NCBI RefSeq assembly: GCF_040807025.1
Contig: NC_090981.1
Location: 67,217,645 to 67,281,644, forward strand
Length of the DNA: 64,000 nucleotides
Reading direction: 5' to 3'
From: Struthio camelus
Taxonomy: Eukaryota; Chordata; Aves; Struthioniformes; Struthionidae
Below, in pieces: positions 1 through 12,440 of the stretch. The position numbers and the translations under genes were made by a program. The first letter of the stretch is position 1; each line of letters begins with the position of its first letter. The notes beneath the pieces are model-generated. The model searched no databases, had not been told where the DNA came from, and worked only from the letters and a program-made list of their open reading frames with translations.

Positions 1-1734
1 TGTTCGTTGTTAGTAAAATCAGATGTAGCGAAAGGCTCAGTTGGATCTTTATAAGGTGGGGAACACGTTTGCAGAGATGGTTGAGGAATGTCACTCCTCA
101 CTCTTCTCTTAATAAATCCTACTCCAGTTCAAATGTCTCCCTTTTATACTTCATTATGTGTTACATTTGGTGTTTTGGAGCATTCGCTTACATCTAGAGT
201 TGTGCTCCGTGGGAAGTCCTGTCTTGCTGTTGATGGGGGTTATTTCTGCTTTTGTAGCAAAAAGAAATACACATAAATATACTATTTAGATAGCATTTCT
301 GTTCTTGGGCCATGCCCCCATGACCTTTGCTGAGCCTGAAGCTACTCCCTTACTCATGACGACGCGTGGAGAGCAGGCCCTCTGAAAAATACCAGGCTCT
401 TAAAATTAAGGATGTATTCAGGCAGTTTCAGAAAACCATTTGGTTTAGAGGCGAACGCTCAATATTCCATTGTACATCTGCCTGAGTCAGGCCGTAAGTA
501 TTTACAAGCGTAGGATTATGGGATTTGTGAATGTACCTAGCCTTGGATGACCTGGAGTCCCTTGTTCTGATGGTGGTGGCTGGAACCTGGAATCCCTGTT
601 CTGTGTTACATAAAATCCTCAGTTACGGGTGCTGACAACTCGAGGTGACCTCAAATTCAATCAGTATGGCTTCATAAACAGTTACCTGTGAAGCAGAAAA
701 GTAATTTGAAATAGTTTGAAGAAGCGCTTTTGATCTTTGAGATCTACCCTCTACAGAAAAAAAAAAATCTTTGTGAAAAAGGAAGGTATGGATGGTGGAA
801 TGTGTTTTTTTTTTCCTTATGTTTTTCTGGGAGAGGGGGTAGGAAGGTCAGGTGTTTTCAAGTACACACGAACAGAACAAGTTGGCTTTTCAGCTTTATC
901 TGAGCTCCAGATCTTGGAGCATCAAAGGAATGTCTCTTCCTACAACACAGCGCATTAACTTGCTGAAAGTAAGGACACCTGGAGGGACCTTTTTCCAGGG
1001 GTTTTCTAGATTCCACATTTTTTCACGCAGGTGGTTGGCAGGTGTCCAACAGTGTGGGGGGACAAGCAGGGCAAGACAGGACAATGATTTTGCCTTGTGC
1101 GGCTTGAAGGGAGAGAGAGCGGAGGCTACTTGTGCGTGGTGTTTTTTTCCATGATGTGCCTCACAGTGCTGATTTCTGAGTTGTCCAGACATGTTAGAGT
1201 GCCTGGTAGTTTCCTTCTGGCCTATTCACCCAGGTCTCCTTCGCATGGGGAGCGGAGTGCTGCAGGGAGCGGGCAGGGCAAAAAGGGGTAGTTGGTGCAT
1301 TCGTAGATCTTGCTCTGAAATAAAATCACAAGGCGGCCAGGGCACTCGTCCAAGTCTAGGAGTTGGCCAGTGTTTCTGGGTGCCCCAGTTTAGCGGTAGC
1401 CAGAGAAACCTCTTCAGCCGCTCACGGCCATTCCCTTCTCTCCCCATCCTCCTTGTGATCCCTCAGCTTGTCCAGTTCATGGCAGGAAACTGTTGTTTTG
1501 CTTTGGAGACAGTGAAATCAGACCATAATTGTACATTAGATGTATATATCTATATTTTGTGACTTGAAATACTTGTTGTTAAGTAGAGTACAGGGTAATC
1601 ATATTGCCACTTTATACAGACAGGCTCTGCTATTTGGTCATAGTTTGTGAAGCCCTCTAAGGTTGGTAACAAAAGCAGAATATTTTTGGCAACATTTTCA
1701 AAAATATTATGAGGAGGATTAAGTATGAAACTAA
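1..1734. other. Unique non-coding sequence, nothing recognised
   Basis: I see only short open frames that overlap on both strands and no repeat, RNA gene or promoter-like element. The stretch is CpG-poor, with short A and T runs near 760 and 810. It is probably intergenic or intronic. Confidence 0.6.
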
Positions 1735-1910
1735 ACTACAAAGGGTAATGATAGATTCTTCATTTCTGGATGACTTGAAAATGAGGACTGGATGTTTTTC
1801 TGGAAGATATATTTATACACAAATTACTAGGTTACAGCCATGGTAACTGGATGAAATTCTGTGTTTAGATGAGATGGCCTGGAAGTTCCCTCTGCCTCTG
1901 AACTCTGTTA
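1735..1910 (+). repeat. Ancient CR1-type LINE remnant, 3' portion
   Basis: The segment follows the conserved 3' region of old amniote CR1 elements. A 'gattctTCATttCTGG'-like start is followed by a piece resembling 'gactGGATGTTTTTCT' near 1785 and a 'taACTGGaTGAAATTCTgtg' piece near 1844. A 'GATGaGatggcctggaag' stretch follows. The element lies on the plus strand and is 5' truncated. It has many substitutions relative to the remembered consensus, so the insertion is old. No coding capacity is left. The exact family is uncertain. Confidence 0.65.
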
Positions 1911-4900
1911 AAGAGTCCATGATTTCAGCCAGGTCTGCCCATCGCTATTAGTTGGTAAACAAGTGAGAAGCGTGTGAAGAAAAAATTAAGACTATTGTGG
2001 TGGTGTTAGTCTGAGAGGTGGGTGCACGTAGTACTGGTGTCATTTCCTTTCTCTCTTCTCCTCCTCTGTTTTCTACCCCTCATGTATTTTTTCCAGTAGT
2101 TTTAAGTCCCAAATACTTGCCCTAGAGTTGCCTAAAGCTTTTCTGCTAAGGTTTTTGCACTAAATTAAGGCTTTCATGTGTCTTTTCTTTCCAGTTCTCT
2201 TGGATGTTTTGGTGACTTTTATACAGTCTTTTTCTCATTTTGTTTCCAGGTTGCATAGCAGATGTTAGAGCTGGGGTGTCAGAGTGTTTCATGAAGTTTT
2301 GCTTTCCATTTACCAGTTAGTAATTTTCTTTATGTCATTACCAAGTCACCAGGTAGAATTGGAATCAAATTACCCTTTGATCTCTCGCTGCAGTGTTTCC
2401 TTTACCTCCAGTATTAAGGCTCATTATTTTTTCAAGCAACAAACTAATCCCCATCCAGAAGCTTGTATTTTAAAGAATCTCTTGGATCCAGATCTATTGG
2501 TACCAGCCCATAAGTCAGGATATTGCTTTCCCAAGGATGAATGGTTAATATCAGTGTCATCTGCACAGATGTTCTGTTTATTTCCATACTGAGGTATTTT
2601 ATTTGCCTGTTTAACAATTTTGCTGTATTCAGCATTAACCTCTATATCTGCCTCCCGGAAACCAGTGTTCAGGGCAGCTAAGGGCTCCTAGCCATTAGAA
2701 ATTACTCCTGGAGGAAAAGAAGTTTCTTATTCAAATTCATTGGGGCATCAAAATCCATCCTGCGTTTTGTGTAGCCGTAGACCTGAACTTTGCTTTTCAG
2801 CCAGGTTTATCAGGCTGCTTCTTTCCCGGCACTTGCCTTCCTCCCTGATGTGCTGCCTCTGACTGCTCTTTGCAAGCTGTTGCCTTGTTCTTTCACCCAA
2901 ATTCTTGACGCTTCTGTCAGATTTCTCCACTTTTTCCTTTTTCAGCCTTCATTCCTGCTGTCTAGGTTGTGGAAACTTCCACAGTCACCTGATTCTGCCT
3001 CTGTTCTTAAAGTCACCGTGGTTGAGAGACGAAGGGCCAGCACAGTTTTCTGTGTAGCATTCAGGTAGGGCAGGGAGGAGGCCAGGTTAGGAAGCCTTGG
3101 TCCGTCCGTCTGCAAAGGGCAAGATTTCACTAGCAGAATGAGGAAACAGCTGGAGGCCACTAGCTTTTCTATAGCATATGAGGAGAAGTGCAAGCCAACA
3201 GCTTGGGGCTGCCAGGTGTGCTTGGAGTAGCCCAGCCGTGATCTCATGCTGATCAAAGGCTTGGAAGTACTACAAAGCCGAGCGTCATCCTGTTCTGTTA
3301 CTGCCATCATTATATGGGAGTCCATAAGGAAAATGCAATTACTTCTTTACTTGTAGCCATGTAGGAGGCTGCTGTTGTGCTACTGGGCTGTGTGAGAAAA
3401 AGCTCCTCTCTGCACACACACGAGCCCGGAGGAGCAATTGCAGGTGGGGAACCTGAGTAGTACCCAGGGGGCCCCAATACCCAGCCAGAGAAATGAGCCT
3501 CTGCCCCAGCCCCCATCCCAGCATCAGCCCCTGGTCTGGGGATGAGAACCATCAGCACGAGCCACGGGAGCAGCTCTCCGGGCACCTCACAAACTGAGGG
3601 GGTGACTGCCCAGGGGCGTGGGACACACGTGGGATGCAGGAAACGAGCATTTTGGGGTTGCACAAGGCTCATGAGATGTTTGGGGGAGGAAGTAAAGGTG
3701 GGCAAAGGGAAGGAGCAAGGCGGCTTGGGGAGGAACAAGCATGGGAAAATAGAGGGAAAAGGAGAGGAAAGGGGCTGGTCAGTACGCTTGCTTGGCAACG
3801 TCCTGCATCTCGTCAGAGCTATCTGTCCTGTCTTCTCAATAACCTGCATTTCTGACTTTTCTCCTGGGTCAGGGGCTCGCTGTTTTGTGTGCATGTGTGT
3901 GTGTGGAGGTCTGAGTGCCAGCAGCTGGAGGGGACTACGGTCCAGGGGACCGTGACCGGCGGTGCCAGCTGCTGGCGTGAGTGAGGGTACATGAGTGAGT
4001 GTGTGTTCCTTAGCGAATCTCAAGTCCAACTAGCCGACAAGCGTATACCTACATTGTGTATGTGTATATGTTTCCCTCTAAGAGGCCTTCATCCTGACCA
4101 GCCAGAGAGGGGAACGGGCTGTAGGTGCTGTTTGCGTGAGTGCTGAATGTTTCTGGCTGTGGTGATGTGTGGCCGGCCGTGTATATATGTATGTATGGGT
4201 TGCATATGTGTGTTTGCAGCTGTTTTGGAGAAGCCTCTTCATGCGAGAGCTGGTGTGGGAGGAAGCACAGGGGAGCACATGTGTGGGTTGAGTGATGCTA
4301 CCAGGTACCTGGGGGCAAAGCGGAGGAGGGACACAGGTTCAATGCTTTTCCAACATCCTCTCAGCAGTGAAGGCTCAGGAATTGCGTAACCTTTATTTTC
4401 CTGCTCCTTTAAAGAGGGAAGGAGCTCTGAAGCTCTTGTTTCATAGGGTGAGGGACAATTTCAGGGGGTATTGCCTTCTGAGAGCGGAGATCTCATGGTT
4501 AAGAGGAAGGATGAGCTCTTTGGAGGTCTTGGGAAAGACTTTTTAAACTCACTTTGACTTCTACACCTTTGAGACCAAGACTGCACGTAGCAGGTAGCTG
4601 AGGAACTGCTAATGAGTAGCTTGACTGAAAATGCGCCAGCTCCACTGAAACCAAAAGCATCATTCTGGCTGGCTGTTGGTGTAAGTGTGAGCAGAATTTG
4701 ACCCAACCTTTCTCCTTGCATACCCAGTTACATGCCCAGCAACCAAGCTAGTTTCTTGCCAACTGTGAACTGGGAATATGGCCGAGAGGCAGATGCTTCC
4801 TTCTAGCAGAGAAATAGCTGAAATAGTGTCATGTCATCATAGTCTTCAGCTTGCTGATTATCCTCCTGCGAGAAGAAAGCAAATAAAAGGAGAGAGATTA

Positions 4901-6700
4901 TATAACATCAGAGCCTGCAATTGATTTCATAGGAAAAACACAGGTATTCATAACCTGTAAGTGGATGATGATACAAAGAAAGGTTTGTGCTTCACTGGAA
5001 ATGCTGGAAGGTGGCTCTCGGAGCTCTTGCACAAACCTCATGGGATGTTCTTGCGGTGTGGAGCGTCAGAGGAAGATGTGGATCTGTTGAAATGTTGTGC
5101 CTGTTTTTTATGAGCACAACCTTTCTTTTGCGTGTGTTGCTGCTGTGGGCTGATTTTGATTTTTTTTTAAGCAATGGATCCCTATTTTTTTATCTAAAGA
5201 GCTATTTATATGCAAACTAATATCAGCTGATGAAGTGTCTGAATTATTGAGGCTAATTATTCATCGCGTGTGTGATTTCTGTCACATGGCGTTACTTCCT
5301 TTCCTATATTGGACAGCTAGAGATTTTACACGATTTAGTAAGACTCAACAAACAATAAGCATTTTTGAATGCTTGCAAATGCAGATGTTTCTGTGAAAAA
5401 ATGCTGTTTTCCAGACGTGCAAACACACCCATGTTCCTGCAAGCATCCGTAAGAAGGTGACTAAAACAGGAGGTGGACATATTTAAGTGAACTGCCGTTC
5501 TGAATTGAGATAAGTGTCGCAGCCCTGCTGCGACTATGGAGGCTCGTCCAGCTTGGTAAGACAAGTGTCCTCCTCCCACCGGCTCGAGAGCACGATGTGT
5601 CTCTGACAAATGCCTGGCAGAGTGGAGGGGCAGTAGCAGCTCTCTGCGGGGAAGCCAGGCTCTGTTGCTTCTCTTTCTTTTTCTCACCCGCTGCGTGATA
5701 GGAGAAGCAGCAGATTTTTTGTAGCTGTGCCACTGATGTCCCGGAGATACCCAGTCTGGTCATTTGTCTGCTTGATTTTTAGGCAAAAGAACCACAGTCA
5801 CTTCACTTAACAGAGCCTGGATACTATGGGGAGGAGTACCAGGGCAAAAAAGAGATTTCTAGCATTAGTCCAAGCCTTAGAAGTGTATCATGTGTCTTTA
5901 CAGAGCTTCGGGACCTTACCATAGAAATTAGAGGAAGGAAAAGATACACTGGACCATGCTGTCCCTTGACTACCAATGTGTTATCATTTCCTACTGAGGA
6001 ACAGTCTCTTTTCCAGAGAAATTTTGAGGAGACACAAATATATTTCTTCAGTGACATTTCAGCCAACCCCCAGAACAATTTTGGCTTAAAAAAAAGAAAA
6101 AGAGAAAAAGCCTTTGATTGCCAGCCAAAATCTGCTAGGTTTTGTTCAAATCACTTCTATGAAAATACGAGCATAGCTGCAGGAAGCAGACCCTTTTTGT
6201 GAAGGCTGTGTTTAACTAAACCCCCTTTTAGCAAAAACTGCTCAGACGGAGTTTTAGATCAGCCCTATATGTTTGTGCAGCGCTTGCTCCTATTTTAAGC
6301 ATTTGATTAACAATGCTGCCACCACCTTCAGTGTGGACTGCACCAGACTAATACATCCCACCAGTAAGAACGCTTTTCAGGTGGTCTAATTTATCCTGAG
6401 CTTCGTTTTAGTCTGTCATATATGCAATTCAGAAGATACCCTAATACAAAATATAGGGATAATCATACATTTAACCACATATCGGTGATAAGAACACCTT
6501 TTTTTGGAGGCTTCTTGTAGCCTGAAAGAACATTGCTGGCGTCTGAGGAAGAGAAAACATTTTCCTACCTGCAGACTACTGAGGGTCCCAGAAGTTCAGC
6601 TTTCTGCAGAGACAGTGACCTTAGTCAACTTTCTTAGCCATCCAGATGACCCGGGGCAGTGATGTTATCTTGACATCACCCAGCATGGAAACAGCTGGTA
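1911..6700. other. Unique non-coding sequence with GT-rich patches
   Basis: No gene or clear transposon is visible. Between about 3880 and 4220 there are short GT-rich and TATG-rich runs, including a TGTGTGTGTG stretch near 3893. These are too short to be a useful microsatellite. The longest open frame (3310-4029, minus strand, 239 codons) is rich in Pro and Ser, matches no family I know and overlaps frames on the other strand. I treat it as chance. Confidence 0.55.
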
Positions 6701-6705
6701 TCTAA

Positions 6706-6775
6706 TATATTTAATAGATTTCTCAGGTCAGAAGAGACCGTTACGATCATCTGGCTTGACAGTTACTATAAGCAA
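6706..6775 (-). repeat. Ancient CR1-type LINE tail, minus strand
   Basis: The plus strand reads 'ATAGATTTCTCAGGTCAGAA' followed by 'GAGACCGTTACGATCATCTGG'-like sequence. This is the reverse complement of the old CR1 3' end (…ATGATC-AtAATGGTC…CTTCTGaCCT…). The element's 3' end is therefore on the left and only about 70 bp survive. It lies directly next to another ancient repeat of opposite orientation. Confidence 0.65.
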
Positions 6776-6784
6776 TTGTGATAT

Positions 6785-6955
6785 TTTGGGCTTCAGACAG
6801 TAGCCGGCGAGGGTCAGGAAGGACTTTTTCCCCCCAGTGCACTATCAGTGTATATTTTCTGGTTTTTGTTTATTAGTTTGTTGGCAGGTTTTGTTGCTTC
6901 CTGAAGGCATCAGAGACTGGTTACAGCTGGAGGTGGGACGTGGCAGGGCCCCATG
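6785..6955 (+). repeat. Ancient amniote interspersed repeat (CR1/L2-like segment)
   Basis: The order of motifs matches a repeat segment common in reptile and bird genomes. 'GGGTCAGGAAGGActTTTTcC' near 6810 is followed after a gap by 'TTGGCAGgttTTGttGCTTCCTgaaGGCATCAGaGACTGGttACAGCTGGAGgtGGGAC' elements spread over 6880-6940. The segment is degenerate and non-coding. I recognise it from recurrent genomic occurrence and cannot give a definite family name. Confidence 0.5.
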
Positions 6956-7061
6956 GCGCCGTGCAGAACCGGGAGGAGTAATATCTTCTCGTGGAGGTGC
7001 TGGGAGTGTTGGCAAAGCAGGAAGGCTTGGGTATCATTTTTAAATACCCAGCTGGTATATT

Positions 7062-7165
7062 TTGCTCACATGACCTGGGTCAATCTAATGCCAGATACAG
7101 GGTCAGGAAAAAGTTTTCCCTGAATCAGATGGAAAGGGACTTTTGGCCGCGAGGCATTGCTCTCG
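7062..7165 (+). repeat. Second copy of the same ancient repeat segment
   Basis: 'GGGTCAGGAAaaAgTTTTCCCT' near 7100 is followed by 'aATCAGATggaAAGGGACTTTTGG', the next block of the same ancient repeat seen about 290 bp upstream. It has the same orientation. The two copies could be independent insertions, or one element with an internal insertion or duplication. Confidence 0.4.
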
Positions 7166-7739
7166 CAGTAAATTCCTCGCCGGTGCAGAGCTTCAGGCAC
7201 TGCGGGCTCTTCAGCCCGGTTTGCTCTTTGGCCATCGCACCCAAAAGTTCAGTTGCCTGAGAAGTAAAACAACTCAGCCTGACTAAAAACAGTCACTGTA
7301 ACATAAAGGAGGAGCTGGATGGGCGACGGAGAATGGGAGAGGAGGTTAGCTGATCTAATTGACTTCATCAGCCTCGGGCTGCGAAGGCTGAGAAATGAAC
7401 AGCACTGGCTAGAGTAGCCGATCTATTCCTAGGCATTGGGGAAACTTCATTCTCGTAATTAGAGTAAAAGTGAGAGTGGAGCAAACTTAAACGGGCACCA
7501 TCACGTGGCCCGTCAACGGCAGCCCGTGGAGGTGAGGAGCGAATGGTGCTGGCTGGTTCGCTGGGGAGCAGGACTTGGTTGCCGTTGCTGCAAATATAAA
7601 TAGCTGGATCGGCGCAGAAGCAACAGTTCAGTCCCATCGGTATTAGAGCTTTGCCAGCTACAGGCTGTGCATGGGTAGTTCTTCTTTTAATCCCGTCTCG
7701 TACACCAGCCCTTCCAGTCTCATAACGATCCCGTTGCAT
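7166..7739. other. Unique non-coding sequence
   Basis: No repeat or gene is recognised. CpG density rises towards the right, leading into the CpG-rich patch that follows. Confidence 0.5.
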
Positions 7740-8760
7740 AAGGCGTGGGTTTGAACGGGGTTATGAAAGGGAAATATTTCTCCAATGCGTTGCTGCGGGA
7801 AGCCTGCGGGGAGAACGGACCACGCTGACCGCGGAAAGCCCAGAGTTTCTCCCTGCGCGCCTGGAAGAAAGACGTCGAGCGCCTTCGCCTCAGGTGGGTG
7901 CAAAAGCGTTGCTGCGGCCCCCGGCAAGAGCCGCGGACCGTGCCTGTTCTGTGACAGCGAAATAAAGTCTTGTGCTTGACACCACAGCTGCTGTTTCACA
8001 CCTCACCGGCTTTAATCTTATGAATAAACAGTATACTAATTGTTTCAGCTCTCCGGGCGGCGGGGTTTGCGAGGCAGCCTAGTCATGCCAGGAATTTAAG
8101 TTTTATGTAATTCGCTCTCTGCTGCGGATTACAGGCGTGTTGCCGTCTGGCTGGCCGAAGCACAACACGCCGCAGGTCCGGTTTGCTTTCCCAGAGCAAA
8201 GCAAGAGCTACCGGCAAGTCCAGCCTTAGCTGCAAACAGAAAGTGGAGCGAGGGGTTATTCCAGCCACCTTTACGACGCAGCCCCCGCGCTCCTGACCTC
8301 GGCAGCTCCGCGCGGCCGACGTTAACGTCCTCCTGTTAAAGGCTGGTGTCTTCTTGGCCGGGTTGTTTTTGGGCCGTGCTGTTGTTCTCCCTCGACCTCC
8401 CGGGCCTCCCGGGGAAGAGGGGAGCCCGGGCCGGCTGGCGCATCCGCCTGCCGCCGCAGAGCATCCCGGCGGCAGCCGCGCTAACCGCCCGCCGGCGGAG
8501 GACGTCGGCGCCGTCTTTCAAACCGCCTCCCCCTTGGCCACCACATCTCCCTTTCCGAAGGATAAACTTCAAAACGCGCCGTCTCCTCCGGTTTTCGTTT
8601 CGTCTCCCCCTGCCCCATCTGTTCGTTTCCTCTCCCCCTCCGCTTCCCCGCGCACGCTTCTGCGCCATATGGTCCCGCTCTCCTCCTCATCCTCTCGACA
8701 GTGCCGTCTACTTCTCTTCCCCTCCGGGCCTACTCAACCTTGCCAACGCTCATGATTTTT
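7740..8760. promoter_or_regulatory. CpG-island-like patch
   Basis: CG dinucleotides are frequent by eye across the block (for example around 7785-7935, 8052-8070, 8280-8330 and 8400-8700), in contrast to the CpG-poor first 6.7 kb. Open frames on both strands (for example 8346-8783 plus and 8336-8668 minus) are long because GC-rich DNA has few stop codons. They encode low-complexity Pro/Arg/Ser-rich sequence with no known domain. In birds such patches often mark promoters or regulatory elements. No TATA box or clear transcription start can be assigned. Confidence 0.4.
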
Positions 8761-11700
8761 CTTGCAAAGCTCAGGAAACTTGATATTTTTATTTATGTCC
8801 CAGCTCCTGGAACGCTGGGATGACGGCTGAATTGCAGCTGTCTTGGGGTTTTTTGTTGTTGTTTTTTTAATGGTTAAAAACAAGTTTCTGGACCCAGCGC
8901 TTGCATTCAGAATATGCAGCGCCCCAGGATTTTTAAGGTAAGGAAGCGATTTGGCTGGGCTTTCTCCTTGATGTTTGAAACCCGCTCAGCTTCCCGGCTG
9001 CCTGCTCCCCCTGCGCTTGCAGGGCTGTTCTCCGCTCGCCTCAGCCCTTTCCCCTCACCTTGCTCACACTTTCTGCTGACTGGTCTGTTCCGTGCTCCGG
9101 CTTCCCTGTTTCATCTCCTCTCGTTATTTAGCAGCCACCCTTCACAAGCTCATCTTCCTCTGTCAGCCGAGTCCAGCCTCTTCTGCAATGAAAAAGGACG
9201 TTTTCATAAGCAGCCTCCTATCCCAGCCTGCCCCGGATGGGTCAGCGGTAGTGGGAGCCTCTGCCCTGCCGCGGTCCTTCGGCAGCGTCAGAGGTTTCGT
9301 AGGCGTTTTGGATTAAGAGGGTCGCCGTGATGTAGCAGTCACGTAGCCTTTCCCATGGTGAATTCATCTGTTCTGGGCTATCGGTCGTTCTAGGGTCGTA
9401 TCGGTCGTTTCCTAGTGCTGTTTAGGAAAACCCAGGCGGTATCCGTGAAATCTGAGGTGGCGGCAGAAGGAGCAGAAGGCCAGGAGCTGGACAGAGAAGA
9501 GAAGGGTTGTCCTGTCAGCTAGGGAAGGCAAGCATAGGGACACATCCAGGGTGAGAGAGGTATCCAGACAAGCCCTCCATGCCAAGGCAGCTTGTTAGGT
9601 TAATGTAAGTGGTGAGATGAGTTTATGTGCACAGGTGCCAAGGAGTTTTGTTTTTTGAAGGCATCTGATCCGCTCTTGGAAGGCTGATGCAAAGGGAAGC
9701 CATCGCACCCTGTGTCCCTGCGGGATAGTTGCCATCCCATATCCACCATCTGCCTGATTCATTTATGGCTGTGGCATCTTGTTTTTACAGTTACAGATGG
9801 CTCGAAAAGTTAAATCAACTTGACACAACCATGGCACAAAATTCTCCCGTCCCTCCCACTCGTGCGTGTCAGTGCAGCCGATTACTATCAATCAGACTTT
9901 GCAGTGTTGATGGATGATTATCGTCAGCCAGCATAAGATGCTAGAGTTAAACAGGCTGCGGCGTTACAAAAATTCGCAGGATTATAGCAAGCTTCTGCAT
10001 CCTCATTTTCCAAGCTACACCTTAAAAAAAAAAAAAAAAAAAAGCTTGGAAATCTTCATCCGTAAAAGTCATAGATGTGGAGATTTGTTTTTTTCCTTCA
10101 GAATCTATTTGGCCAGGAGCAACGCTTATGAGCAGAGACGATCCTTCGCTTTTCTCTTACAGGGAGAAAGTGGGAAATCAAACTCGGTATCTTTTGTTGT
10201 GCGCAAGGAGACCCGGCTAGGGATGAGAGACAAGCTCGCATGGGGCTGCAAAGCTCCCACCGCAGGAGAAAGTGGGTGACTTACCTTTTTCTGCCAGAAA
10301 GCAACTTCTGTGCCAAACATTTAGCGGCAGGGCAGCGCTGTGTTTCTCTGCAGAACAGCTGGAGAAGTTAGACAGCGTTCAGCGTTTGAGGGAGCTTTCC
10401 CTGCCACAAGCGTGGTCGGGGCGAGGAAAGGGTCTCGCTACCACCAGCACATTCCCCGTTTGGACGCGCTTGGCCAAAAACGTGGGCGATCCAGATCTCA
10501 TCCTGCTCTCGCTGTGGTTAATGTAAGCCCCCCGCTGACTTCGACGGCAGACTGAAGGACGTCCAAATGAATAAAAAGTTCCTTCTTTTTAAGACCAAAA
10601 GCAGAAAATTACTCCAACACCTTCCTGCATTTGTTTTTGCAGAGAGTGAAGGATGCCTGAGGTAGACATGCCCGTTTCAACATGGCTCTTCAGCTGTTGG
10701 GGTGGAAGCGTTTAGTCTCCCGATCAGCCAGCCCAATCGGTTGCACAGCTACGCTGAAGCGCCAGCCCTCCATCGCTCTCTCTGCTGGGTGGCAGTAATA
10801 TTGTTTCTGCTTCAGGTATCGCCGTTTCAGCCATGCTCTTCACGCGCCGATCTCCTAAGTGGAAGGCGCAGGGGGAAGGGGATGTCTTGCTGATCCATGT
10901 TAATTAAGATGCCCTCACTGCTAGGCATAGAGTAGTCCTGGTCCCTCTGAAAGCGTGCTTCAGTCTTAGCTTTTGCTTTCCGAGTGGTGGCTAGGAGAGA
11001 TTTGAATCATTGGTATGTGGTCCCGTGAAAGCCACATGCGTGTAGATAGTGTATGCTGGCCTCGAAGCAGGAGATAAGGAGTAGAAGCCTAAAAATGAGA
11101 AATTTCGAGGCGGACAGTATGCGTATTTGTGCCTACTTATGAGTGTAAGTACATTTACCTGCTAGCGTGTGGGGAGGTGAAGAGGTTAGTTTGAGAACAG
11201 CTCATCAATGGCTACAGTGAAGCTGGCTGATAGAAGCGGGTTGCGCTGACACTTAATTGGCACTTTTTAAAGTAGGGGTGCCAATTTGCCCTCGGAAATA
11301 AGATAACGCGCCCTCCGTGCTGCAGCATCCGCGCCGGGACGGTCCTCCCTCCCTCCCTCTGCCTGGCACGGATACCATCTTCAGGTGCCGTCTTTCTCAG
11401 CGCTGGTAGGACCTGCTTAACCCTGGCAGCGATAGGAAGTGGAAACACGGGTTATCGGGAAAAACGGGAACGAATCCCACTGTGCATCGAGGGCGTTGCA
11501 TGCGTGGGACAGCCCAATCAACCCCTTTTTCAAAAGACAAGTAAAGCTGGCCCTTTCCCCCTCAAAATGCCACAAAAGAAAACGTTGTCTTGACTGGGAG
11601 CGCGCTCGTTTGTTGGTGAGAAGTGCGCTGCGCAGGAGGAAACAGAGCACGGGGCTGTGAAGACACACGTCCACCAGAACCAGAAACCTCTGAGTTAGGA

Positions 11701-12239
11701 TTAGCAGAGCCGACAGAGACATGAGGCGCAGAGACATCGTGCAGGAACGTCGGCGGTGAGCTCAAAAAGCAGCGTAACCGCGTTCCCGCCGTGTCCCGCC
11801 AGCAGTTAGCGTCCGGACGAGGGCAGGGGTTTACGCACCGCACTGCCCCTGGCCCGGAGCTGCCCTCCCTGGGCAGTCCCGGCCTGCGTTCACGGGTCGG
11901 CTTTGCGACTCAGTTTACCTGCGGGTACAAGTTGAGGTCCTAATAGTCATCTTGCTTGTTAGATCGATTTGAAATCTTTGATTAGAAGTGTGGCCTGGAG
12001 CCAAGGATTATTCGCTAGGGTATTTAGGACACGCGCATTGCGTGGCTCGTTCCTGCTAAGGAGGACTCGCAGCGTTGTGCAAGGGCTGAGCAAGAATACG
12101 CAGGATTTTCTGCTAAATACCGAGACTCGTGCACTGAGGCAATTACCTGCTTTTGAGACATCGCTGGCATTTGTATAATTGCTCGGCTCTTCCTGCGTTG
12201 CACATAAAGGTGGTTTTTCCTTGAGCACCCAAACTCCAG
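8761..12239. other. Unique non-coding sequence, moderately CpG-rich
   Basis: No gene or transposon is recognised. The block contains a T-rich tract at about 8848-8868, an 11-bp direct repeat TATCGGTCGTT at 9379-9389 and 9399-9409, an A20 tract flanked by an inverted repeat (10007-10052), and a possible but unproven 27-nt microexon at 8911-8937. Confidence 0.5.
10007..10052. repeat. A20 tract flanked by a perfect 10-bp inverted repeat
   Basis: TTTCCAAGCT at 10007-10016 is the exact reverse complement of AGCTTGGAAA at 10043-10052. The 20 consecutive A residues lie at 10024-10043 between the arms, the last A also being the first base of the right arm. The arrangement could fold into a stem of 10 bp with a loop of about 26 nt. 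I see no retroposed gene body upstream of the A tract and no target-site duplication, so a processed-RNA origin is not supported. Confidence 0.85.
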
Positions 12240-12440
12240 GAGCTGGCTAAACCTCCACCCTCTCGGCTCTCGCCCTGCGCCGGCGCGGGGCCGTCGCAGC
12301 CGGGCGCTCGCAGCCTCGCTGGGCGCCGTGGCGAGGGCTCGCGGTCCAGCCCAGTGGGATGCTGTGCGAGGAATCGAGCGCATCTCCAGCCGAAGCGTTT
12401 CGAGCGGACGAGGTCTGACCAAACCTGAGCCAAACCCATC
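12240..12440. promoter_or_regulatory. Small CpG-rich patch
   Basis: A dense run of CG dinucleotides spans about 12,260-12,420, including GCGCCGGCGCGGGGCCGTCG and several GAGCG/GGACGAGG motifs. It is too short for a classical island. No start site or reading frame with a recognisable product is seen on either strand. Confidence 0.35.

Noticed and set aside
3310-4029. 239-codon minus-strand open frame
   Set aside because: Low-complexity Pro/Ser-rich translation without any recognisable domain; frames on the plus strand overlap it; no splice or promoter context.
10285-10320. Minus-strand ATG frame of 12 codons ending at a perfect AAG/GTAAGT donor
   Set aside because: The start context is weak and donor-consensus strings are expected about once per strand by chance; no partner exon was recognised.
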